A stretch of DNA of 64,000 bases from positions 62,001 to 126,000 of the forward strand of contig JAHLAX010000033.1 in the NCBI GenBank assembly GCA_020625875.1, given 5' to 3'. The DNA is from a bacterium (GTDB lineage: Bacteria > Bacillota > Clostridia > Oscillospirales > Acutalibacteraceae). Position 1 is the first letter of the stretch; every line of letters begins with the position of its first letter. Of the stretch, positions 43,387 through 49,468 are shown piece after piece. A program made the position numbers and the translations under genes. The notes under the pieces are model-generated. The model searched no databases, was not told the DNA's origin, and saw only the letters and a program-made list of their open reading frames with translations.

Positions 43387-43394
43387 ATTGTATG
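43387..43394 (-). promoter_or_regulatory. SigE/SigK-type -10 element of the spoVM operon
   Basis: Minus strand CATACAAT, an exact match to the SigE -10 consensus CATACAnT, 16 nt before the ATG of the 47-aa peptide. The -35 region (around GTAACAC, 14 nt upstream) is a poor match, so SigE versus SigK is undecided. Confidence 0.55.
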
Positions 43395-43427
43395 GTAAAA
43401 AAAGAAAAGTGTTACAAACAGCAGATG

Positions 43428-43456
43428 TTGCAAAAGTATAATAACTGAGATATAAT
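43428..43456 (+). promoter_or_regulatory. sigma-A-type promoter of the RluA-family gene
   Basis: TTGCAA (43428-43433), 17-bp spacer, TATAAT (43451-43456), about 31 bp before the plus-strand start codon and divergent from the spoVM promoter. Confidence 0.75.
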
Positions 43457-43487
43457 AGAATCGAAAATATGAAATGAGAATAAAAAA

Positions 43488-44429
43488 ATGAGAACTATAG
43501 AAATAAAAGAAAACGACGGCGGCCAGAGACTCGACAAATATCTGAGCAAGCGCTTTAAGACAATGCCGAAATCACTGATGTATAAGTACATACGCACTAA
43601 ATACATAAAGCTAAACGGCAAGAAGTGCGATAAAGCGGACTTTTTAAAGGCGGGCGACGTTCTGACGCTCTATATCAAAGACGAGTTCTTTGAGGAAAAC
43701 GAAGAAAAAAGCTATGAGTTCACAAAAGCTCCCGACAAGCTTGATATAATCTATGAGGACGAAAATATTATCCTTATTGATAAAAAGCCAGGGTTGATTG
43801 TGCATCAGGACAAAAGCTATCACTTTGACTGTCTTGTGCTCAGGGTTCAGCATTATCTCTACAATAAAGGCGAGTATAACCCTGATGAAGAAAAAGCTTT
43901 TACACCCGCGCTTGTCAACCGAATTGACCGTAACACAGGCGGAATCGTAATCGCCGCTAAAAACGCTGAGAGTCTCAGAATATTGAACGAGAAAATCAAA
44001 ACCCGAGAGGTTGAAAAATATTATCTCGCAATGATGTGTGGAAAACCGAGACTTGACAGCGGGATTATGAAAGACTATCTTATAAAAAACAACTCAACTA
44101 ACAAGGTGAAAATATTTAAAAAGCCAGTCGAGGGCTCAAAAGAGATTATAACGGAATATAAGATTCTTGATTTTAACGGCAAAAAATCGCTCGCTGAAAT
44201 CAAGCTTCATACGGGAAGAACCCATCAGATAAGAGCTCATATGGCGTTTATCGGATGTCCGCTTGTCGGCGACAGCAAGTACGGTAAAGATAAAAAGAGT
44301 TTTATAAATGATAAATATCAGGCGCTTTACGCTTATAAGATAAAGTTTAGCTTTAAAACTGACGCGGGCAGATTGAATTATTTGAACGGTAAAGAGTTTA
44401 AAGCAGATAAAATATGGTTTGTAAAATAA
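43488..44429 (+). CDS. RluA-family pseudouridine synthase
   Basis: A 313-aa enzyme converting uridine to pseudouridine in rRNA or tRNA. N-terminal S4 domain (GGQRLDKYLSKRF, residues about 9-65), then the catalytic domain with VNRIDRNTGGIVIAAK (about 144-159) carrying the catalytic Asp, and the RTHQIRAHMAFIGCPLVGDSKYG motif. This resembles RluC/RluD but the target uridines cannot be told. It is one of the few plus-strand genes and is monocistronic between its own promoter and a bidirectional terminator. Confidence 0.92.
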   Translation: MRTIEIKENDGGQRLDKYLSKRFKTMPKSLMYKYIRTKYIKLNGKKCDKADFLKAGDVLTLYIKDEFFEENEEKSYEFTKAPDKLDIIYEDENIILIDKKPGLIVHQDKSYHFDCLVLRVQHYLYNKGEYNPDEEKAFTPALVNRIDRNTGGIVIAAKNAESLRILNEKIKTREVEKYYLAMMCGKPRLDSGIMKDYLIKNNSTNKVKIFKKPVEGSKEIITEYKILDFNGKKSLAEIKLHTGRTHQIRAHMAFIGCPLVGDSKYGKDKKSFINDKYQALYAYKIKFSFKTDAGRLNYLNGKEFKADKIWFVK

Positions 44430-44454
44430 AAGGACGGCGGATGCCGTCCTTTAA
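44427..44454. terminator. bidirectional terminator between the RluA-type gene and plsY
   Basis: AAAGGACGGC (44429-44438), loop GGAT, GCCGTCCTTT (44443-44452), flanked by A-rich and T-rich ends on both strands. It serves two convergent genes. Confidence 0.8.
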
Positions 44455-44455
44455 A

Positions 44456-45097
44456 TTATGCCATTTTTTGATTGTTGCTTTTAAGTGAGAATTTTGATTC
44501 TGTGCCGTTTTTAAGCTTGATAAAGTTCGGATAATGGCGGACAATTACAAGCAGCGCGGATACAGCGCAAAGGATTTCTACCCAGCCCGAAGCGGGACCG
44601 AGGAAGAAAAGAATTATCGGGCACGCGAGAGCCGCTGTACAGGACGCTACAGACATATATTTGAACATCCAGAGCACTACGAAAAATACTCCCATAGCGA
44701 GTACAGCCATTCTCCAGTCAACAAACCATGTTGTGGCGAAGCCAGCCATAAAGGCTTTGCCGCCCTTGAACTTGTACCAAATCGGGAAGCAGTGACCGAG
44801 CATACAGAACAATCCCGAATACGCCGCGCCGAGCTGCCAAGTTTCAAAACGCATCTCAAAAGCAAGCGCTGATATAAAAACAGGGAAAGCGGTTTTGAGA
44901 ACGTCAATGAGAATTACAGACCAAGACACAATGCCGTTGCCGTAAACTCGTTTGAAGTTAGTGAATCCAGGGTTTTTGCTGCCCTTTTCACGTATATCCT
45001 CGCCGTAAAAAATTCGAGAGAGAATAATCGCGCCGTTAACGCCGCCCAATAGATAAGAGACGGCAGCGCTTATAATTAAATAGACTAAAAAAATCAT
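44456..45097 (-). CDS. plsY: acyl-phosphate:glycerol-3-phosphate acyltransferase PlsY
   Basis: A 213-aa membrane enzyme with five or more helices that makes lysophosphatidic acid from acyl-phosphate. Motif 1 GSKNPGFTNFKR (about 37-48), motif 2 FKGGKAFMAG with the glycine-rich loop, and the C-terminal NFIKLKNGTESKF. It overlaps the DegV gene by 4 bp and is downstream of fakA, placing acyl-phosphate supply and use in one operon. Confidence 0.94.
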   Translation of the reverse strand: MIFLVYLIISAAVSYLLGGVNGAIILSRIFYGEDIREKGSKNPGFTNFKRVYGNGIVSWSVILIDVLKTAFPVFISALAFEMRFETWQLGAAYSGLFCMLGHCFPIWYKFKGGKAFMAGFATTWFVDWRMAVLAMGVFFVVLWMFKYMSVASCTAALACPIILFFLGPASGWVEILCAVSALLVIVRHYPNFIKLKNGTESKFSLKSNNQKMA

Positions 45098-45981
45098 ACG
45101 CCAAAGTGCTCCACATTTTTACCGAAAGCAAATATACCGAGAGCGTCGGGGCCGATTGAGGCACCGATGATAGGCCCGATATATCCCATATGTGTTTCTG
45201 TTGTCGGAATCTTTTCCTTGATAAGCTTCTCAAGCTCGAGCGCGTCCTCCTCGCTGTCAGCGTGAGCGATATAAACGCACTGCTTCTCGGGCTCCTCTAT
45301 ATTCTCAGCCATAAGGTTGACAATCTCCTGCATTGAGTTAAAGCGGCCTTTAGCCTTTTTCACAGGAACGTTGTCGCCCTCAGGGTTTGAAATGATAATG
45401 GGCTTTACGCCGAGAAGGTTGCCGAAGAACGCGGATGTAGCCTTAACTCTGCCCGCGCGCTTAAGAGCGTCAAGACTGTGAACGGTTACATACTGGTTAA
45501 GGTTGTTGCGGATAGCCTCAGTGTTCTTGACAATTTCGTCAAAACTCATACCATCGTTGCGGAACTGAGCCGCCTTAATAGCAACAGCGCCCTCACCCAT
45601 ACAAGCGTTGAGAGAGTTCATACTATAAATTTTTCTGTCGGGATATTCTTTGATAAGGTCTTTAGCGACAACCTTACCCATTTCGACAGAGCCAGAAAGC
45701 TTTGAGGAACAGCCAATATAAATAATATCGAAGCCCTCGTCGAGCGCTTTTTTAAACTCTGTTCTGAACACCTGCTCGGGAACCTGAGTTGTAGTGATAC
45801 GACCGCCGTTTCTCATAATGTCATAAAATTCTTTTGGAGAATAATCAGTCCAGTCAAGGTTAGCTTCCTTTTCTTCTCCATTAAAAATAGTATTCATCTT
45901 GAGATACTCGATGTTGTACTTTTCGCGCAAATCCTTAGTAAGGTCTGAGCATGAGTCTGTAAAAATCTTGATTTTTTCCAT
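45094..45981 (-). CDS. DegV family fatty acid-binding protein (FakB)
   Basis: A 295-aa cytosolic protein that holds a fatty acid for phosphorylation by FakA. N-terminal IFTDSCSDL and the conserved TTQVPEQVFRTEF and SLDALKRAGRV segments are family hallmarks; GASIGPDALGIFAFG closes the protein. Start is ATG 45979-45981, 7 nt after AAGGGTGA, rather than a GTG three codons upstream that lies in the RBS. Between fakA and plsY, so FakB in role. Confidence 0.9.
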   Translation of the reverse strand: MEKIKIFTDSCSDLTKDLREKYNIEYLKMNTIFNGEEKEANLDWTDYSPKEFYDIMRNGGRITTTQVPEQVFRTEFKKALDEGFDIIYIGCSSKLSGSVEMGKVVAKDLIKEYPDRKIYSMNSLNACMGEGAVAIKAAQFRNDGMSFDEIVKNTEAIRNNLNQYVTVHSLDALKRAGRVKATSAFFGNLLGVKPIIISNPEGDNVPVKKAKGRFNSMQEIVNLMAENIEEPEKQCVYIAHADSEEDALELEKLIKEKIPTTETHMGYIGPIIGASIGPDALGIFAFGKNVEHFGV

Positions 45982-46003
45982 TTTAATCACCCTTCAAAAT
46001 GTA

Positions 46004-47644
46004 TTATTCCAATACTAATATATAATCATAAATCGGCTGACCGCCGTAAATCATAACAACTTCAGTACGTCTGTATTTGGCTCTGAGAGTCTTTTCAATC
46101 TCACGACAATCATCCTCACTGACGGTTTCGCCGTAAATTACAAGCATAATATCATATCGTGAGGCGTTGAGCTTTTCGGTCAAAAGAAGAAGCGCATCCT
46201 CCTTGTTGCCGTCGTCAACCATAATCTTGTCGCCGACAAAGCCGATATAATCATCCTTTTGGACAGCAACTCCGTCCTTTTCGGTATCGCGGACAGCTTT
46301 AGAGACAACGCCTGTTACGACAGAGTCGATAACCTCTTTCTGCTCACTGATTATATCATCAAGACTGTCAAGTGATGTGTCGAGCATTGAGATAGCCGCG
46401 TAACCCTCGCCAACAGTTTTGGTTGGGATAATGCAAATCTTAGCTTCATTATATAATTCAGCCGCCTGCTGAGCGCCGAGAATAATGTTGCCGTTGTTTG
46501 GATAAACAAGAATTGTGTCGGCGTAAATCTTTTCAAATGCCTTGATGAAATCCTCTGTGGAGGGATTCATACTCTGCCCGCCCTCAACAACTATATCGCA
46601 GCCAAGATTTATGAATGTCTCTTTGATGCCGTCGCCGCTCGCGACGCTCACGATGCCATATGGTTTTTTGACCTGTTTTTTCTTGAATTGTTCTTTTTTG
46701 ACGTTCTCGGTTTCGTTATGTTGGAGCGTCATATTCTCAATTTTGAGAGTAAGGAACTCGCCGAACTTCTGGCAATAATCAAGAACCTCACCAGGCGTCA
46801 TAGTATGAATATGAACTTTTATAATAGTACCGTCGGCGAAAGTCACAACGGAATCACCGATTGAGTTGAGGTGGTCTGAGAATCCATCAAAATCAAAGTT
46901 ATCTACGTCAATCTTGGATTTCTGCAGTCTGAGTAAAAACTCGGTGCAGTAGCCGAACTCAAGAACACTGTCCTCTGTAAACATATTGACGTCAACCTTG
47001 TTCTGCTTGGGAGCGGATGACGAAACGTGTGAAACCTCGGCACCGTTGAGAGCGTCGTTCATACCATTAAAGATACAGATAAGACCCGCGCCGCCGCTAT
47101 CGACAACACCTGATTCTTTGAGAACATCAAGAAGCTCGGGAGTTCTCTCGAGAGAGCGGTTAAACTCGGCAATCAAATCTTCAAAATAGCTTTCGTATGT
47201 ACTGTCATCGGTAATTCTTCCGCCAGCGTACTCAACGCCCTCGCGGAACACCGTAAGAATTGTGCCCTCTACAGGCTTGCTGACAGCGCCGTAGCTCTCC
47301 CTCACTCCGCTTATCAGTGCGGAGTCAAAGCTTTGAAGGTCGCAGTCGCTTATGCCTCTAAGTCCTTTGGCGATACCAGAGAAGATACGAGAAAGTATAA
47401 CTCCCGAGTTACCTCTTGCGGACAATAGCATACCGTCTGAAACTGCCGCCGCGGTTTTGCCGAGTTCATTCTCGGGTTCAACCGACAAGCCGCCCTCGGC
47501 GGTCATCAGCATATTTTCGCCAGTGTCGCCGTCTGGAATCGGGAATACATTAAGATTATTAATAATTTCTTTGTTTTCGGATAGATTGGCGGCACCAGCG
47601 TTCAGCATTTTCAGGAACATTTTGCCGTCAAGTTTTTTAACCAT
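46004..47644 (-). CDS. fakA: fatty acid kinase FakA (DAK2/YloV family)
   Basis: A 546-aa ATP-dependent kinase that phosphorylates FakB-bound fatty acids. N-terminal DhaL-like nucleotide domain (NVFPIPDGDTGENML, about 28-42; LLSARGNSGVILSRI, about 73-87), a middle domain with conserved CTEFLLRL, and a C-terminal DegV-like domain. First gene of the fakA-degV-plsY operon, with its own promoter and an array of short repeats in the leader. Confidence 0.92.
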   Translation of the reverse strand: MVKKLDGKMFLKMLNAGAANLSENKEIINNLNVFPIPDGDTGENMLMTAEGGLSVEPENELGKTAAAVSDGMLLSARGNSGVILSRIFSGIAKGLRGISDCDLQSFDSALISGVRESYGAVSKPVEGTILTVFREGVEYAGGRITDDSTYESYFEDLIAEFNRSLERTPELLDVLKESGVVDSGGAGLICIFNGMNDALNGAEVSHVSSSAPKQNKVDVNMFTEDSVLEFGYCTEFLLRLQKSKIDVDNFDFDGFSDHLNSIGDSVVTFADGTIIKVHIHTMTPGEVLDYCQKFGEFLTLKIENMTLQHNETENVKKEQFKKKQVKKPYGIVSVASGDGIKETFINLGCDIVVEGGQSMNPSTEDFIKAFEKIYADTILVYPNNGNIILGAQQAAELYNEAKICIIPTKTVGEGYAAISMLDTSLDSLDDIISEQKEVIDSVVTGVVSKAVRDTEKDGVAVQKDDYIGFVGDKIMVDDGNKEDALLLLTEKLNASRYDIMLVIYGETVSEDDCREIEKTLRAKYRRTEVVMIYGGQPIYDYILVLE

Positions 47645-47658
47645 AAAATCACCGTAGT

Positions 47659-47706
47659 CCTATATTGTAATCCTATATTGACCTATAGTTATACATATAC
47701 CTATAC
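47659..47706. repeat. four CCTATA repeats in the fakA leader
   Basis: CCTATATTG at 47659-47667 and 47672-47680, CCTATAG at 47682-47688 and CCTATAC at 47700-47706, all between the fakA promoter and start. Two 9-mers are identical. They may be binding sites for a regulator or leader RNA elements; no known box was recognised. Confidence 0.55.
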
Positions 47707-47707
47707 T

Positions 47708-47735
47708 ATTATAATCATATCTATAAAAATGTAAA
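47708..47735 (-). promoter_or_regulatory. sigma-A-type promoter of fakA-degV-plsY
   Basis: Minus strand TTTACA (47730-47735), 16-bp spacer, TATAAT (47708-47713). The predicted leader is about 57 nt. Confidence 0.75.
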
Positions 47736-47798
47736 TAGGTAAATTCGACTAAATGTGGGGTTTTTTGATAATTATTTTGGAATATATGGTAGTTTCGG

Positions 47799-47830
47799 CA
47801 AAAAAAGAGGCTCTCAGCGTGGAGAACCCT
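47799..47830 (-). terminator. intrinsic terminator of the GT2-GtrA gene
   Basis: Minus strand GGGTTCTC, loop CACGCT, GAGAGCCT with two wobbles, followed by CTTTTTTTG. It begins right at the gene's stop codon. Confidence 0.75.
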
Positions 47831-48895
47831 TTAGTTTTCAAAAATCTTTGTTTGTAAAATTCTGCTGAGCCATGTTATAACCAGCGTACTTATTATCTTG
47901 CCCGCGAAAGGAATTACTCCGATATACGCAAACCCCGCTACAAGGGCGGTATCAACTAAAAGCACAGCAAGCCAAAGTAATATATAAGAAGAGATGACCT
48001 TTGGTTTTGACTTAGCGTTTCTGAAGAGCACACGTTTGTTTATAATCAGGTCACAAACCGTGCTGATTACGCGGGCAATCAAACTACATATTATAATCAA
48101 AAATAATATGTTTGTATAATCCCCCAGCGACCATAAACTCATACCCGAGCCGCGAACAAAACAAATGCTGAAAACTATTAAATCAACAATAAAGCAAATA
48201 ATCGCGGGATAAGCGAATTTCAGAATCGACCAATAGATTCTCACGCTGTCGGGCAAGGGATTGAAATGGGACGAAGGATTGCCGTCCTCGTAGACCGTTT
48301 CAATATCTACCTCGCGGATTTTAACACCGAGACGAGCTAGCGTCATAAGTACAATCATCTCGTATTCATAACGTGAACCTTTTACATCAGCTACCTTGTC
48401 GATTATTCTGTCAGAAAAAGCGCGGAGCCCTGTCTGGGTTTCATTGAGGTGGGTAAGTGTAGCCTGACGAAAGCCGAAGTGAGTGATATTGTTGCCGACC
48501 TTACTTCTGAAAGGCGTACCCTCAAGCTTGAGATTACGCTTGCCGATAATAAAATCATCGGGATTCTCGGCGGCGCGGTCGGCGAGCTTGACGGCGTCCT
48601 CTACCCTATGCTGACCGTCCGCGTCAATTGTAACCACAATATAAGGCGTAATATAATTACACTTAATATAATCAACGCCCGTTTTGAGCGCTTCGCCCTT
48701 GCCTTTGTTCTGACTATAGGATAAAACGCAGGCGTACTCCTCGGCTCTTAAAAAGAGAGAATCGTACTTTTCACCGCTGCCATCATTGACAAGGACAATT
48801 TCAAAACTGTTTTCTTTTAAACCTTGGAGCACATCAAAAAGTGTTTCATCGGGCTTGTACGCGGGTACAAGCGCTATTTTGTTGTAATTATTCAT
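47831..48895 (-). CDS. GT2 glycosyltransferase fused to a GtrA-like membrane domain
   Basis: A 354-aa protein. Residues 1-225 form a GT-A fold resembling dolichol/polyprenyl-phosphate sugar transferases (VPAYKPDETLFDVL, VLVNDGSG, VTIDADGQH with the Asp-x-Asp metal site, and GKRNLKLEG). Residues about 228-354 hold four helices typical of GtrA, a probable flippase for polyprenyl-phosphate-sugar. The enzyme probably charges a lipid with a sugar and helps it cross the membrane. Sugar and target are unknown. Own promoter at 48930-48958. Confidence 0.88.
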   Translation of the reverse strand: MNNYNKIALVPAYKPDETLFDVLQGLKENSFEIVLVNDGSGEKYDSLFLRAEEYACVLSYSQNKGKGEALKTGVDYIKCNYITPYIVVTIDADGQHRVEDAVKLADRAAENPDDFIIGKRNLKLEGTPFRSKVGNNITHFGFRQATLTHLNETQTGLRAFSDRIIDKVADVKGSRYEYEMIVLMTLARLGVKIREVDIETVYEDGNPSSHFNPLPDSVRIYWSILKFAYPAIICFIVDLIVFSICFVRGSGMSLWSLGDYTNILFLIIICSLIARVISTVCDLIINKRVLFRNAKSKPKVISSYILLWLAVLLVDTALVAGFAYIGVIPFAGKIISTLVITWLSRILQTKIFEN

Positions 48896-48929
48896 ATTAG
48901 CTTAGCGCCTCCCGCTATATTATAAAAAT

Positions 48930-48958
48930 ATTATAACAAAGTTATAGCGTTTTGTAAA
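48930..48958 (-). promoter_or_regulatory. sigma-A-type promoter of the GT2-GtrA gene
   Basis: Minus strand TTTACA (48953-48958), 17-bp spacer, TATAAT (48930-48935), about 35 bp before the start codon. Confidence 0.75.
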
Positions 48959-48992
48959 TGAAAAAACTTATTGCTCCTAAGAATTACAATAA

Positions 48993-49021
48993 GGGCGGCT
49001 CAAAAAAGTTTTGAGCCGCCC
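48993..49021. repeat. 13-bp perfect hairpin, GC-rich
   Basis: GGGCGGCTCAAAA (48993-49005), 3-nt spacer, TTTTGAGCCGCCC (49009-49021). No strong T-run follows on either strand, so it is a structural element or weak bidirectional terminator. First of three adjacent hairpins in a 570-bp protein-gene-free region (48896-49468) that otherwise holds the tRNA gene. Confidence 0.7.
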
Positions 49022-49022
49022 A

Positions 49023-49080
49023 CAGACTGTAGAAAAACTCAGAATTCGTGAAAGCGGATTCCGAGTTTATCTACAGTCTG
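49023..49080. repeat. 58-nt long near-perfect palindrome
   Basis: Outer arms CAGACTGTAGA (49023-49033) and TCTACAGTCTG (49070-49080) pair perfectly; inner arms 49035-49048 and 49055-49068 pair 12 of 14 by Watson-Crick with one wobble and one mismatch, around a TGAAAG loop. It resembles a small non-coding palindromic unit. Confidence 0.7.
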
Positions 49081-49127
49081 AAAGGACACCAAAAAATGGT
49101 GTCCTTTTTTGTGTTGGTGGAGATAAC
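49081..49127. repeat. duplicated terminator plus tRNA-Ala 3' end (copy 1)
   Basis: This 47-bp stretch is nearly identical to 49276-49320: the GGACACC/GGTGTCC terminator hairpin followed by GTTGGTGGAGATAAC, which is the reverse complement of the tRNA-Ala 3' end with CCA. No tRNA body lies to its right, so it is a remnant or a target-site-like duplication. Confidence 0.75.
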
Positions 49128-49206
49128 TACGTTTCATCTATTGTAAAAGTAACGTTTCGCCTGTTACCACCTCTCAATTGGTGAAGTTCGGCTAACGCTA
49201 CGGGCT

Positions 49207-49230
49207 AAAAACGCTCCCCCGGAGCGTTTT
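49207..49230. repeat. 10-bp hairpin with A/T-flanked GC stem
   Basis: AAAACGCTCC (49208-49217), CCC, GGAGCGTTTT (49221-49230). It would work as an intrinsic terminator on either strand. GGGC and GCCC further extend the dyad outward (49202-49205 and 49237-49240). Confidence 0.6.
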
Positions 49231-49241
49231 CTTTACGCCCT

Positions 49242-49330
49242 TTCGAGCCCCGTTATCTCTTTTTCGCCAACATAAAAAGGACACCAAAAATGGTGTCCTT
49301 TTTGCGTTGGTGGAGATAACGGGGCTCGAA
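49242..49330. repeat. inverted copy of the tRNA-Ala T-arm around the tRNA terminator
   Basis: The 18-bp arm at 49242-49259 is the exact reverse complement of 49313-49330, the T-arm and acceptor end of the tRNA-Ala gene. Between them, CGCCAAC/GTTGGTG and the terminator stem are nested, so the entire 89 bp forms one long interrupted palindrome. Confidence 0.75.
49274..49303 (-). terminator. intrinsic terminator of tRNA-Ala
   Basis: AAAAAGGACACCA (49274-49286) pairs with TGGTGTCCTTTTT (49291-49303). On the minus strand the GC part is followed by TTTTT, 4 bp after the encoded CCA. Confidence 0.85.
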
Positions 49331-49383
49331 CCCGTGACCTCTTGACTGCCAGTCAAGCACTCTCCCAGCTGAGCTATACCCCC
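49308..49383 (-). tRNA. tRNA-Ala, anticodon GGC, CCA encoded
   Basis: Minus-strand cloverleaf beginning GGGGGTATAGCTCAGCTGGG. Acceptor GGGGGTA pairs with TATCTCC including the G3-U70 alanine identity wobble. The anticodon arm CTTGA-CTGGCAG-TCAAG gives anticodon GGC (reads GCC/GCU). The T-loop GGTTCGAGCC is standard, discriminator A, and CCA (49308-49310) is encoded. A consensus promoter lies upstream and a terminator downstream, so it is a single-gene unit. Confidence 0.95.
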
Positions 49384-49396
49384 TGATGCAATTGAT

Positions 49397-49425
49397 ATTA
49401 TATACAAAAAAGCTGTTGTTGTCAA
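49397..49425 (-). promoter_or_regulatory. perfect consensus sigma-A promoter of tRNA-Ala
   Basis: Minus strand TTGACA (49420-49425), 17-bp spacer, TATAAT (49397-49402), 13 bp before the mature tRNA 5' end. Confidence 0.92.
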
Positions 49426-49428
49426 TAA

Positions 49429-49456
49429 GGCTGTCCCAAATAAATTCGGGACAGCC
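49429..49456 (-). terminator. hairpin after the amylase gene, candidate terminator
   Basis: GGCTGTCCC (49429-49437), 10-nt loop, GGGACAGCC (49448-49456). On the minus strand it is followed by TTATTGACA, where TTGACA is the tRNA-Ala -35 box. Poor T-tract, so termination efficiency is uncertain. Confidence 0.55.
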
Positions 49457-49468
49457 CATTTTCTTTTA

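Noticed and set aside
44534-44872. 113-codon frame antisense to plsY
   Set aside because: No ribosome binding site; plsY on the other strand has all family motifs and operon context.
49198-49459. Short frames crossing the tRNA-Ala gene
   Set aside because: They run through tRNA, promoter and terminator sequence and have no independent support.
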